Source: an uncultured Actinomycetes bacterium (GTDB lineage: Bacteria; Actinomycetota; Geothermincolia; Fen-727; JACVIW01). From it: a stretch of 36,316 nucleotides of DNA. The notes under the pieces were generated by a model. The model was given only the letters and a program-made list of their open reading frames with translations, had not been told where the DNA came from and searched no databases. The stretch covers positions 1 through 36,316 of the forward strand of contig CAKZLU010000006.1 in NCBI GenBank assembly GCA_937127245.1, in the 5' to 3' direction. The translations under genes were made by a program, and so were the position numbers. Below are positions 17,350 through 25,736 of this stretch, piece by piece (the stretch's first letter is position 1; every line of letters starts with the position of its first letter).

Positions 17350-18633
17350 TCACAGGTATTTCCTCACGCTTTCGATTGTAATCTTTCCGTCCCGCACCAG
17401 AGGGACCACCTCCCTGAGCGCCTCAACGAACCTGTCAACCGTCTCATCGGATATCGGGTCAACCTGTACTTTCAGAAGCGGGGGTTGAAATCCAGGTAGG
17501 CAATAAACTTTCCGCTCGAAAAGTCCTCCAATTACCGCGAAAATATCAATTCCCTCGGGAAGTTGGAACACCAGCGGAGCGAGATCATTTTCCCATACCT
17601 TGCACCCTTCAATTGAGTTGATTCCCTCGGCATAGCGTCTTTTTACCTCGAGGCTTCTTTTAGCAAGCTTTACATATCCTTCCCTTCCGAGGTATTTCAT
17701 CACGGCCCAGGCTGATGCCACCGAACCCGCCGTGCTCGTCCCCGCCAGAGCCTCGGTCGAATAAGGTCCATCCGGCCAATCCGCCGCCGTGTATTCGTGG
17801 AATTTCTCCCATTCCCTGGATCTGAAAGCGATGCTCGATAACGGCTTGCAGGAAAACCCGTACTTATGAAGGTCTGCGGAGATGCTTCGGACTCCAGGAA
17901 TGCGGAAATCCCAGGGAGGAAGTTTGTGACCTGCCTGTTCAGCAAAAGGGGCGAAAAATCCACCGAGGCAGGCGTCAACGTGCAGCCATATTCCGTATTT
18001 CTCGGCGAGAGATCCTAAAGCCTCTATGTCGTCATATAGACCGTAGGGCCAGCAGGGGGCTGAACCAGCGATTAAGAAAGTTTTTTTGGTTATCGTTTTC
18101 TCCATGGCGGAGACATCAGCCCTGTAATCATCCCTTAATGGAATCCGCTTTATCTTGATACCCGTGTAGTGGCACCACTTGGACACAGAGCCGTGGATAG
18201 AATAAGGAACGACGATTTCGGGGTCGCGAGCTTTCGGGTTTTCTTTTCTAAACCACTGGTATGCCGCGTTTATGCCGCAGTAGTTGCTTTCAGAGCCGCC
18301 GGAAGTGAGCCTGATACGCACACCATCTGGATACCCGAGCATTTCTTTGATCATTTGCTTTACTTCTAAAAACATGCGCTCCGTACCAGGTTGAAGCTCC
18401 TTATAAAGTAGATTGTTCTTCACGAACATATAATTTGCTTTTCTCGCTATGCGGCTTGCGTCCATTTCCTCCATTAATTGGATTCCATGAACTATGGAGT
18501 GATAAGGTACCGCTTGCCTATCAATGGACTCGAATTTGCCAAGTGCGGACATCACCTCTTCCTCAGGCATTCCCTTTTCTGGGAATACCCTTCCCTCAAA
18601 CCTTATTTCCTTCTCGGAACCGAAATAGCCCAT
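17350..18633 (-). CDS. PLP-dependent group II decarboxylase / S1P lyase-like enzyme
   Basis: A fold-type I pyridoxal-phosphate enzyme of 427 residues. The HVDACLGGF motif carries the Asp that holds the pyridine nitrogen. Lys257 in SADLHKYGFSCK is the Schiff-base lysine. GGSESNYCGI near residue 110 binds the phosphate. The motif around the lysine and the N-terminal pattern of PEEEVMSAL resemble sphingosine-1-phosphate lyases and archaeal tyrosine/aspartate decarboxylases more than glutamate decarboxylase. AGGAGGTAAGAT precedes the ATG at 18633. There is no membrane segment, unlike eukaryotic S1P lyase. The true substrate cannot be decided; an amino-acid decarboxylase is the main alternative. 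Confidence 0.87.
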   Translation of the reverse strand: MGYFGSEKEIRFEGRVFPEKGMPEEEVMSALGKFESIDRQAVPYHSIVHGIQLMEEMDASRIARKANYMFVKNNLLYKELQPGTERMFLEVKQMIKEMLGYPDGVRIRLTSGGSESNYCGINAAYQWFRKENPKARDPEIVVPYSIHGSVSKWCHYTGIKIKRIPLRDDYRADVSAMEKTITKKTFLIAGSAPCWPYGLYDDIEALGSLAEKYGIWLHVDACLGGFFAPFAEQAGHKLPPWDFRIPGVRSISADLHKYGFSCKPLSSIAFRSREWEKFHEYTAADWPDGPYSTEALAGTSTAGSVASAWAVMKYLGREGYVKLAKRSLEVKRRYAEGINSIEGCKVWENDLAPLVFQLPEGIDIFAVIGGLFERKVYCLPGFQPPLLKVQVDPISDETVDRFVEALREVVPLVRDGKITIESVRKYL

Positions 18634-19054
18634 ATCTTACCTCCTGAATGCGTCAAAGGCGCGTAGTTTCCGCTTTCAATAGCATAAGCGGGCTTATCTA
18701 ACTAAGTTAACCAAGGCGGCAATTCGTAAAGCTCTTTTCGGGTTTTTCAATAAACCGCGACTCTTTGAAATCCTACCCTGATTGCAGCCTGCTCGATGAT
18801 ATCACAACACCGTCTTTCAAATTTTTCAGCAGCGACGTTATCACGGGTGAGATGAATAGAACCCCGGTAATAGTGATGACCGAGGATTGAATTCCCCGCG
18901 GTTTTTATATGGTATTTATCTCCTCGGATTAAATAAGTCTGCCGCATAAATGTAAAATGCTTTGATGGGACTTCTAAGGAAGAGTCTTCGTAAGGACACC
19001 TAAGATTTGGTTTTGCTGTATGCACAAAACAAACTGCTTTAAGGGTGAGGCGAA
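18634..19054. other. 421-bp divergent intergenic region
   Basis: This stretch separates the PLP enzyme gene (minus) from the ADP-ribosylglycohydrolase gene (plus). Apart from one possible small minus-strand gene at 18747-19025, annotated separately, I see no clear promoter pair, terminator or repeat. Confidence 0.5.
18747..19025 (-). CDS. Hypothetical small protein, possibly a gene remnant
   Basis: A 92-codon frame. Its second half (from the ATG at 18947) looks protein-like, with segments such as TYLIRGDKYHIKTAGN and NVAAEKFERRCCDIIEQAA. The first part looks less organised. No ribosome site precedes either start, and the frame lies in the gap between divergent genes. It may be a decayed C-terminal fragment or a non-coding frame. 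I recognise no family. Confidence 0.3.
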   Translation of the reverse strand: MHTAKPNLRCPYEDSSLEVPSKHFTFMRQTYLIRGDKYHIKTAGNSILGHHYYRGSIHLTRDNVAAEKFERRCCDIIEQAAIRVGFQRVAVY

Positions 19055-20026
19055 ATGGTTCAGGTAAATCACAAGATCCTCGGATGCCTGGCGGGTCTTG
19101 CCATTGGCGATGCGATGGGCAGACCCACCGAACTTCTTTTCAATTACAGGCGCATCGAACGCAAATTCGGGAGGGTCACTTCGCTTGTGGGCGATAAACC
19201 CGGTGCTGTGACGGATGACACAAGGCTCACGCTTGCCCTTGCTGACGTAATTATTGGGCACGGCAGGATGATAACCTCGGATGAATTGATTCAAGCCTGG
19301 AAGCATCACCCGGAGTTCGGCTGGAAGAAATTTCTGAAATCTTTCAAACGCGATGAGGGGTTTTGGATAGGGGAGCACCTTGTCGCCTGGTTGGGGAGAC
19401 TCGGAATTCCAGGCACTCTCACCGGTTACCTGAATCCTTCATCGATTTTCGTGGGCAATGAGGCTGCCATGATGATTTCCCCTGTCGGGATAATATACAG
19501 GGGAAGACCTGGGGAAGCGGCGGCGGCGGCGCTCGAGGTGTCAAGGGCTGTCGTGGCGGGAGAAGCTCGGAAAGCCGCCGGCGCGTGGGCGGCCGCTATT
19601 TCTTACGCTTTAACGGAGGGCGCCGATGTTGACGGTACCATAGACACTTTGAGGCGGTACTCTTCATACAAACTAAGGTCCGCTATCGACAAGGCGCTTT
19701 ATATCGCGCAGAAATACGAAGACGTGTTTGACGTGAGGGCAGAACTCTACAGCCATTGCCTTCGCCCTGTCACCATAGACGCTCTTGAGACTATATCCAT
19801 TGCTACTGCAATGTTCAAGATAGCTGAGGCGAATCCAATGAAAGCTGTCATCGGTGGCGCCAATTTCGGAAGGGACTCGGATACGATAGCCGGAATGGCG
19901 GGACTCCTTTCCGGTGCCATTTGTGGAATAGAAGGTTTAGACCGTGAAACCTATGAGAGAGTTTGCGAGGTTAATTCTTTTGACCTTGAAGAGTACGCGG
20001 TCCAACTTGCCGGGATTCGGGTCTAA
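19055..20026 (+). CDS. ADP-ribosylglycohydrolase family protein
   Basis: A DraG/ARH-type hydrolase of 323 residues, a family that removes ADP-ribose from proteins or other acceptors using two Mg2+ ions. The metal-binding motifs are visible: GLAIGDAMGRPTE at the N terminus, TDDTRLTLALAD (the TDDT site) near residue 50, and GGANFGRDSDTIAGMAG (GxDxDT site) near 270. GGTGAGG lies before the ATG at 19055. No ADP-ribosyltransferase or toxin gene is next to it, so a housekeeping or nucleoside-hydrolase-like role is as likely as reversal of a toxin. Confidence 0.92.
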   Translation: MVQVNHKILGCLAGLAIGDAMGRPTELLFNYRRIERKFGRVTSLVGDKPGAVTDDTRLTLALADVIIGHGRMITSDELIQAWKHHPEFGWKKFLKSFKRDEGFWIGEHLVAWLGRLGIPGTLTGYLNPSSIFVGNEAAMMISPVGIIYRGRPGEAAAAALEVSRAVVAGEARKAAGAWAAAISYALTEGADVDGTIDTLRRYSSYKLRSAIDKALYIAQKYEDVFDVRAELYSHCLRPVTIDALETISIATAMFKIAEANPMKAVIGGANFGRDSDTIAGMAGLLSGAICGIEGLDRETYERVCEVNSFDLEEYAVQLAGIRV

Positions 20027-20163
20027 AACAAACAATAGGAGCGGGGAGAATACCTTCCTTAAGTGCGGTCATCGAAGTGCTTTCCGCCTGACGTTAGCAA
20101 ATCGGTTGTGCATGCCGAATCGTGCGAACATGTTTGTCAGGATGATCGGGCTTTTCAAGAAGA

Positions 20164-20169
20164 TATAAT
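20164..20169 (+). promoter_or_regulatory. Perfect TATAAT -10 element
   Basis: A consensus -10 hexamer lies 57 bases before the DUF3862 gene. TTGTCA at 20134 is too far upstream (24 bases) to be a standard -35, so the promoter is only a candidate. Confidence 0.35.
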
Positions 20170-20225
20170 AAGCTAGAGTGTGTGAGTTAAGAGACTGAGA
20201 GGTTACCTTTGAAGAGGTGAGATAG

Positions 20226-21002
20226 ATGATTTCTCGGGGCACAAGGTGCAGGATAAATAAACAGATTACAGTCGAGGGAAGGGTAGCTTTCGAACAGGGC
20301 GAGGAAGTTGAGGTGGAAGCCATCTCGCCACATCCACAAAAGCCTCATTACAAGTATCTTGTGAGCTCAAAAAGGCTCGGCAAGAGATTCCTTCTTTCAG
20401 ACGCTGACCTGGCCGAGATCACGCAAACTGCTCAGGAGGACCAAGTTGTTGCCCCGAGAGTTGTTATGCGTCCTGAAGCTGGAGTGGTGGAAGAATCTTA
20501 TGATGAAACGCCCAGAGCGGCAAGACCGCAAGCACAGCGGCTTGAGTCAGGAAAAGCTCCGGTTCCCAAAGGCATTTCAAAGACCAGGAGACCGACCAAA
20601 TCCGGGTGGAGGGGTAAATGGGTTCTTGTGGGGGCGGTAATTCTCGCGGTGATTGCAGGCGCAATCATTTTTGTCTTTCTGGTGACCGGCGAGCAGCGGC
20701 AGAAGATCAGTCCGGGGAAGGCTCCTGTTCCATCATCTCCTTCCGAGGTTCAGCCCAAATACCAGAGAAATCCTGAAGGAATAACTCTTGAGGAGTTTAG
20801 GCGAATCAAGGAAGGCATGTCTTACGATGAGGTCGTGAAAATAATTGGGGGTCCAGGAAGGGTAATTTCCGGCTACGGAACTCCCGGGGGGGCTGACTAC
20901 ACAATCATCTACGGCTGGGTGGGGGAAGAAAAAATCTACGGGAACGCCACCGTTATCTTTCAAAACGGTAGGGTATCCGACAAGAGACAAACCGGACTTT
21001 GA
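20226..21002 (+). CDS. Membrane-anchored DUF3862 (BamE/SmpA-like) protein
   Basis: A 258-residue protein in three parts. The N-terminal 65 residues form a small polar domain with several Gly and basic residues. A low-complexity Pro/Arg linker is followed by one membrane span at about 135-157. The C-terminal 70 residues begin ITLEEFRRIKEGMSYDEVVK and continue IIGGPGRVIS, ending with a FQNGRVSDK strand. That pattern fits DUF3862, a small BamE/SmpA-related fold seen in secreted or lipid-anchored Gram-positive proteins. Function is unknown. GAGGTGAGAT precedes the ATG at 20226. Confidence 0.8.
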   Translation: MISRGTRCRINKQITVEGRVAFEQGEEVEVEAISPHPQKPHYKYLVSSKRLGKRFLLSDADLAEITQTAQEDQVVAPRVVMRPEAGVVEESYDETPRAARPQAQRLESGKAPVPKGISKTRRPTKSGWRGKWVLVGAVILAVIAGAIIFVFLVTGEQRQKISPGKAPVPSSPSEVQPKYQRNPEGITLEEFRRIKEGMSYDEVVKIIGGPGRVISGYGTPGGADYTIIYGWVGEEKIYGNATVIFQNGRVSDKRQTGL

Positions 21003-21093
21003 GTTAATGCTATCCAGGCCGCGATATCCCGGCGATACGCATACTTGCATGTTTTTTGCCCATTTCCTCACTTTTTGGGGGTGAGAGATTTTA

Positions 21094-22170
21094 ATGCCTG
21101 GTGATATTTTCAACAGGGTTGATTTTTTGATGCGTAATGTCCGGAACAGGCTCATGATGTTATCCGATTTCATACAAAAGGAAAGAACATCGCCGCGCCG
21201 AATGCCCTGGCGCTACGCACCTGTCATGTGGCTGAAAGGGTTCACGAGCGATTCTTTCTACATTTGTCAGCTGGACAGAAACGATCCCGCCAATTATCTT
21301 CCCGACATCAAGCGGTTCAAGACTCGCCTGATAAACGGAGACTATTCAATAGTTTTGAACAATAAGTTGCTTTTTGATTCTGTTGTGGGGAGCAAAGCGA
21401 GAGTCCCTAAGACTTACGCGTTCATAAATGAAGGAGTAATTTCCCCTTTCCTTGGAAGTTCGCCTGTTTCCTCTGTGGACGACCTCGTTTCGTTTTTAAA
21501 GGATAACGAGTTGCTTGTGGTCAAACCAGTGCGGTCAGGTGGTGGAGAAAATGTATATATTCTTAAGTTTTGGGGGGATGGTGTTCTGGTTAACAGGCAG
21601 AGAAAAAGCATAGGGGAATTCAAGCAGTTCTTGCGGGGACTTGATTCATTCATCATTACCGAATACGCCAGACAGGGCAACTATGCGGAAAAGATATTCC
21701 CGGAAGTAGCGAATACCGTTCGTTTCCTGACCATGCTCGATGAATCTGGCGAACCCTTCATCGCGTTCGCCGTCCATAAGTTTGGAACGCGAGCCTCTTT
21801 CCCTGTTGATAACTGGAGGCGGGGCGGTATTACCGCGCTTGTAGATTTGGATAATGGAATGATAGGCACGCCGCTTTCTTATTTTGGAAGCGGCGTTTAT
21901 AAAAAAATGCGTGTCCATCCAGATACTGGTTCGCCAATAGAAGGGGTGGAAATACCTAACTGGAAAGAAAGGAAGAAAGAAATATTGAATCTCGCTAAGA
22001 GTCTCCCATATCTTAAATATGTTGGATGGGATGTTGCAGTGGAGGATGATGGGATTACCGTGATTGAGGGTAATAACTACACCGATGTAAATCTCCTTCA
22101 AGCGCATTGTCCTCTCTTAAAAGATGGACGAATAAGAAATTTTTATGTTCGTCATGGAATTATAGATTAG
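21094..22170 (+). CDS. ATP-grasp protein (sugar-transfer-associated type)
   Basis: An ATP-grasp fold ligase-like protein of 358 residues. The first third (KGFTSDSFYICQLDRNDP, then YLPDIKRFKTRLING) and the nucleotide-binding LLVVKPVRSGGGENVYILK match the sugar-transfer-associated ATP-grasp family, often found with exopolysaccharide genes. A Mg2+-binding end, VIEGNNYTDVNLLQAH, is present. Such enzymes may form amide bonds between a carboxylate and an amino group on a glycan or peptide; the substrate is unknown. No glycosyltransferase lies beside it. GGGGGTGAG precedes the ATG at 21094 by about nine bases. Confidence 0.82.
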   Translation: MPGDIFNRVDFLMRNVRNRLMMLSDFIQKERTSPRRMPWRYAPVMWLKGFTSDSFYICQLDRNDPANYLPDIKRFKTRLINGDYSIVLNNKLLFDSVVGSKARVPKTYAFINEGVISPFLGSSPVSSVDDLVSFLKDNELLVVKPVRSGGGENVYILKFWGDGVLVNRQRKSIGEFKQFLRGLDSFIITEYARQGNYAEKIFPEVANTVRFLTMLDESGEPFIAFAVHKFGTRASFPVDNWRRGGITALVDLDNGMIGTPLSYFGSGVYKKMRVHPDTGSPIEGVEIPNWKERKKEILNLAKSLPYLKYVGWDVAVEDDGITVIEGNNYTDVNLLQAHCPLLKDGRIRNFYVRHGIID

Positions 22171-22293
22171 ATACGCAACTAGTTTTTGGGCAGTCCAGTG
22201 AAAACGGGTGGGGGATGCTCAGGGGTATGATTGCGCTTTTTCTTAAGCCATAAACAATCCTTTCAACAATATAACGAAATTTAGCGCGAAAAT

Positions 22294-22848
22294 TTGGCAG
22301 AGGTTATGAAGGAAATTTCATCTGTTCTCGAAAAAGGTCATAATCTCCTATACCCGCCCGTTGGCGTTTATTATTCTGATGCTTTAGACCCTGTTGGCTC
22401 AAAGCGATGCAGGTATGTGTGCGTGGCATTGAAGCACGCGTTTTCGGGCGAGGTGGTAAACCTGACGAGGCAGAGTATTGAATGCATGGGCGGCGCGCAC
22501 TGGCTCGGTTTTTTGGACATAGAAGAGTTAACAGTCCCCTTCCTTACGCTAATAGAGAATCTGTTTGCGGACAGCGATGAGACCAGGAAGTGGTTTAGAA
22601 GTGTTCCGCGTCCCCTCCCCGCCCAGGCGGATAATCTTGTAATGAAACCGCTTGCCGCCTGTCTTGCCCCCCCAACACTTGTCGCCTTGAGATTGAATCC
22701 GAAGCGTTTCCATGATGTTATGGGTGTTCTTTCCTTTTGTGACGGTGGATTCAAAATGGAAATGCGCGTTCTTGCAACATGTCAGGGGGTCGTAACAAAT
22801 CCGCTGGTCACTCATAAACCATGCATCTGTGTCCCTGATTCGGTTTAG
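22294..22848 (+). CDS. DUF169 family protein, cut short by in-frame TAG
   Basis: This 184-codon frame matches DUF169 (PF02596), a family of unknown function common in anaerobes and methanogens. PPVGVYYSD, a conserved Cys in CRYVCVALKHAFSG, and IECMGGAHWLGF fit the family; the later LATCQGVVTNPLVTHKPC also does. It ends at a TAG at 22846-22848, but the same frame continues with clear DUF169-like sequence, so the C terminus seems missing. The start is poorly supported: TTG at 22294 and ATG at 22306 lack a well-spaced ribosome site, and a stop at 22282 closes the frame upstream. It may be decaying. Confidence 0.7.
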   Translation: MAEVMKEISSVLEKGHNLLYPPVGVYYSDALDPVGSKRCRYVCVALKHAFSGEVVNLTRQSIECMGGAHWLGFLDIEELTVPFLTLIENLFADSDETRKWFRSVPRPLPAQADNLVMKPLAACLAPPTLVALRLNPKRFHDVMGVLSFCDGGFKMEMRVLATCQGVVTNPLVTHKPCICVPDSV

Positions 22849-23076
22849 AGAAATCTTGCTGGCTTCTCCGAGGAAGACATCCTTGTAAGTATGCCCTTCG
22901 ACTACATTTTGGAAATTAAGGACAACATAAAAAGATGGGGATGTGATGAGAAAGCCGTAATAAGGATGCTTTCACAAATGATGAGAGAACCCCGGAAATC
23001 CATTGAATGGATTATCGCGCCTCCTCACTCATGCCCGCCGTACTTTTCCAAAAGCTCTATGATTTCGGGGAAGTAG
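22849..23076 (+). pseudogene. In-frame C-terminal continuation of the DUF169 gene
   Basis: Directly after the TAG, the same frame continues for 75 codons. RNLAGFSEEDILVSMPFDYI and the following residues resemble the DUF169 C terminus, where a Gly-Phe-Ser-x-Glu-Asp segment precedes a hydrophobic helix. The frame then overlaps the end of the convergent ankyrin gene; the true end may be earlier than the TAG at 23074-23076. A nonsense mutation, a sequencing error or read-through would explain the break. No separate ribosome site starts this part. Confidence 0.6.
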
Positions 23077-23627
23077 TCCATCAGTCTTGTCTGACCTCTT
23101 GAGGCGACGAGCCTAAGCGGAGTACGTCCGTCCTCGTCCAGAGCGTTCACATCTGCGCCGCCTTTGAGGAGTGCTTCCGCAGCCTCATGCCTACCGTAGA
23201 AAGCGGCGCGGTGGAGTGGGGTTGAACCGGAGTTGTCGCGGGCATTTACGTCAGCGCCGAGCGCAATCAAAGCGTTGATAACCTCTGCGTGACCTTCCGT
23301 TGCGGCAAAGTGAAGCGGCGCTGACCCGTCCTCGTCCTTCGCATTGGGATCGGCTCCTTTGTCGCATAGTCTGGGTATGAAATTCGCACGGTTGTAGTAC
23401 GCTGCATAGTGCAGAGGAGTTGCTCCCTCTTCATCCCTGGCATTTGCGTCCGCTCCTTTTTCGAGAAGAAACTCAAATATCTTCTCATGCCCGTGAAGAA
23501 CCGCGTAATGCAGAGGGGTCCTGCCGTAATAGTCGAAGTGAGAATCAATAGCTTCCGGGCTTTCTTCGAGAATTTCCTTCATTCTTCTAATGTCGTTTGC
23601 CGCGGCAGCGTCGTGGAGTTCTCCCAT
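23025..23627 (-). CDS. Ankyrin-repeat protein
   Basis: A 200-residue protein made of about five ankyrin repeats, with consensus pieces such as GRTPLHYAVLHGHEKIFEFL, GATPLHYAA, GSAPLHFAATEGHAEV, GSTPLHRAAFYGRHEA and GRTPLRLVASRG, linked by GADxNARD loops. It has no signal peptide or membrane span, so it is likely a cytoplasmic protein-binding module. I chose the ATG at 23627, which has GGAGG six bases upstream. An upstream ATG directly abuts that site, and a longer frame starts with TTG at 23645. Partner unknown. Its 3' end overlaps the DUF169 continuation. Confidence 0.88.
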   Translation of the reverse strand: MGELHDAAAANDIRRMKEILEESPEAIDSHFDYYGRTPLHYAVLHGHEKIFEFLLEKGADANARDEEGATPLHYAAYYNRANFIPRLCDKGADPNAKDEDGSAPLHFAATEGHAEVINALIALGADVNARDNSGSTPLHRAAFYGRHEAAEALLKGGADVNALDEDGRTPLRLVASRGQTRLMDYFPEIIELLEKYGGHE

Positions 23628-23861
23628 TCTCATCCTCCATGTCAAAACCTAACACGCTTCATTAATCTGCTTATCAAATGAAAGAATTAAGTAGGGAAAA
23701 TAATATCGTATTATCCACTCAATTAGCAGGCGCATATCACTTTTACTCTCCAAAATCCCAAAGATTCGTCTTACACGCTTGGGGCCTCCTTATTTCAGCG
23801 CATCTCTAAAAATAAGAAGAAAACCCTTGCGCTACTTCTCAAATTATGCAATTCGGCGCTT

Positions 23862-24686
23862 TTAGGTCTCTTCTTTCGGCACTTCCGTCTTTTTCCAGCC
23901 TTCGGGAAGAAGCTCGAAAACTTTATTGCGGATATACTCGTTGTCTTCCTCTTCAGCCATACGGCAGAATTTGTCGAAACTCACTTCCTGTTTAGAGAGA
24001 CGGTCCGCAATCATGTTTATCATGCTCGCAATCATTTTCATTCCCTTTTTGTCTTTCGGGAGTTCCGCGCTCCATTGCTTGAGCGCGTCTATTTGATGGC
24101 TAACTCTCTCGTCGAGTTTTTCCTCGATTGCCTCAAGCGTTTCATACCGCTTCCTTTTGGGCGGCATGAAGAACAGTTTCCCGATATTAACCTGAATACC
24201 TCCGTCTTCTTCACGCTTGTACACGGCGACTGGCAGAAGAGGAGCGGGAGCAGCCCGCGCGAGATTCGCCACACCATACTTAAAATGCCCGAGCTGGCGA
24301 TGTTTGCGTCTGGTGCCCTCTGGAAACACGCAGACGATCTCGCCTTTCTGGAGGCGCTTAAGACTCGGTTTTACGGCGTCCTCAGAATGAGCAGACTCTC
24401 TGTCGATTGGTATCACGCCGAATATTTTCCAGAGGAGTTTGCCCAAAATACCTTCTTTGCCTTCCCTTATCTCTACCTTCGCCCAAGGCCACATTTGGCA
24501 GTGCTTAAGCGCTGGCTTTAGGGCAAGCGCTATCGCGACGATATCGGCGCTGGTTTGGTGATTCGCGACCACTATGAAGGGACCGTACTCTGGAACGTTC
24601 TCAACGCCATTAACCTTCAGGTTGTATTTCTTGGTTTTCGCAAGTATAGCGAAAGGAACTCTGAATATCACATAGCGCCACCACAT
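23862..24686 (-). CDS. PlsC-type 1-acylglycerol-3-phosphate acyltransferase
   Basis: A 274-residue acyltransferase. Motif I is NHQTSADI (His43, Asp48 of HX4D) and motif III is FPEGTRRKHR (121-130), the form most common in true PlsC, which makes phosphatidate from lysophosphatidate at the membrane. The N terminus has a hydrophobic segment. The last 90 residues form an added helical, charged domain that standard PlsC proteins lack. GGAGG six bases before the ATG at 24686 supports the start. It diverges from the Mrp operon. Confidence 0.9.
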   Translation of the reverse strand: MWWRYVIFRVPFAILAKTKKYNLKVNGVENVPEYGPFIVVANHQTSADIVAIALALKPALKHCQMWPWAKVEIREGKEGILGKLLWKIFGVIPIDRESAHSEDAVKPSLKRLQKGEIVCVFPEGTRRKHRQLGHFKYGVANLARAAPAPLLPVAVYKREEDGGIQVNIGKLFFMPPKRKRYETLEAIEEKLDERVSHQIDALKQWSAELPKDKKGMKMIASMINMIADRLSKQEVSFDKFCRMAEEEDNEYIRNKVFELLPEGWKKTEVPKEET

Positions 24687-24748
24687 GGAGAGCCTCCGCT
24701 TCTCTAAGCTCTTTCGGAAATTAATTTACCGATCAGCAAAACGATTTT

Positions 24749-24777
24749 AGAATAGATTTCTTCGAAGTTCCATTCAA
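24749..24777 (-). promoter_or_regulatory. Candidate promoter of the PlsC gene
   Basis: On the minus strand TTGAAT (24777-24772) and TATTCT (24754-24749) are 17 bases apart, each four of six matches to sigma-70 consensus. The predicted start is about 55 bases before the ATG. Confidence 0.35.
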
Positions 24778-24848
24778 GACTTCTCCGCGTTTCTTTCCAC
24801 ACTCTTCACTTGGACAATTATTTCTAGCCGCTTAATGATTCAGTCATA

Positions 24849-24878
24849 TTGACATTCTTAAACGCGTGTAAATAAACT
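24849..24878 (+). promoter_or_regulatory. Candidate promoter of the Mrp operon
   Basis: A perfect TTGACA (24849-24854) is followed after 18 bases by TAAACT (24873-24878). This would start transcription about 40 bases before mrpE, with no other gene between. Confidence 0.45.
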
Positions 24879-24924
24879 TATCCGCGAATCGGTGCCTCGG
24901 CTTTTTGGAGTTTGGGGTTACGCA

Positions 24925-25455
24925 ATGAATCTTAAAGGCAGGCTAAAATTTATCAGAGAAATCACACCGCTCAGCCTTATCCTTCTGTTCTTCTGGTTCG
25001 TCTTTACGGAAAAGACAAACTGGCACCACATTGTTTTTGGTGTCGTGGTCGCGCTGATATTCGCCGCGGTTTCCTACTATTTGACTGGCGGAAGGCTCGA
25101 CCCGAAACTTAATGTGAGCGTGGCGTTAAGATTTCCGGTTTTTGCCGTGCTCATTTTCTGGGAAATAATAAAAGCCAACGTGGATGTGTTGATGAGAGTC
25201 TTTTCGCCATCTCTTCCCATAAGCCCGAGAATCACCGCTTTTGATTCGGTTCTTGAGTCTGATATCGCGAAAACAGTTCTTGCAAACTCCATAACATTGA
25301 CGCCCGGCACCGTGACGCTCGAAATAGCTGGTTCTCGATTCTACGTGCATTGTCTTGCGGCGGAGCACGAGGAGGGGCTTTTGGAGGGCAGGCTCGAGAG
25401 AATGGTAGCCTGGCTTTTCCGCGAGGGTCCCGTGGAGATGAGGAAACTCAGATGA
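24925..25455 (+). CDS. mrpE: Mrp/Mnh antiporter subunit E
   Basis: The first gene of the cation/proton antiporter operon. The 176-residue protein has the MrpE pattern: an N-terminal pair of membrane segments (LSLILLFFWFVFTEKTNWHH, then GVVVALIFAAVSYYL), a third near FPVFAVLIFWEIIKANVDV, and the conserved NSITLTPGTVTLEI followed by YVHCLA. MrpE helps assemble the complex and interacts with F and G. I prefer the ATG at 24925 over an in-frame GTG at 24892, because GGGG lies eight bases before the ATG and the extra residues are not family-like. Its stop overlaps mrpF by four bases. Confidence 0.93.
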   Translation: MNLKGRLKFIREITPLSLILLFFWFVFTEKTNWHHIVFGVVVALIFAAVSYYLTGGRLDPKLNVSVALRFPVFAVLIFWEIIKANVDVLMRVFSPSLPISPRITAFDSVLESDIAKTVLANSITLTPGTVTLEIAGSRFYVHCLAAEHEEGLLEGRLERMVAWLFREGPVEMRKLR

Positions 25456-25736
25456 GCACGTTTTATCTTTGGGTAGCGGTAATACTGATGGCAAACGCGT
25501 TTCTCTGTCTTTACAGGGCTGCGGTGGGTCCAACAATTCAAGACCGTATAATCGGGATAAACATCGTGAACACAAAGACACTTGTTGTTCTCCTTTTGGT
25601 TTTTTTCTATTTCGGGCAAAGGCACACCTATTTGGATATAGTCCTCGTTTATGCGCTGCTGAACTTCGTTATCACGGTTGCCTTGTCAAGGTACATAGAG
25701 ACAGGGAGGGGAGAAATTGGCAAGCACGGTGAATGA
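25452..25736 (+). CDS. mrpF: Mrp/Mnh antiporter subunit F
   Basis: A 94-residue protein with three hydrophobic segments, matching MrpF: FYLWVAVILMANAFLCLYRA, then VGPTIQDRIIGINIVNTKT with the conserved Asp, and a third span ending in a tail. The ATG overlaps the mrpE stop (ATGA). A longer open frame upstream has no family sequence. It also overlaps mrpG by 20 bases. MrpF is thought to line the ion path beside subunit A. Confidence 0.92.
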   Translation: MSTFYLWVAVILMANAFLCLYRAAVGPTIQDRIIGINIVNTKTLVVLLLVFFYFGQRHTYLDIVLVYALLNFVITVALSRYIETGRGEIGKHGE

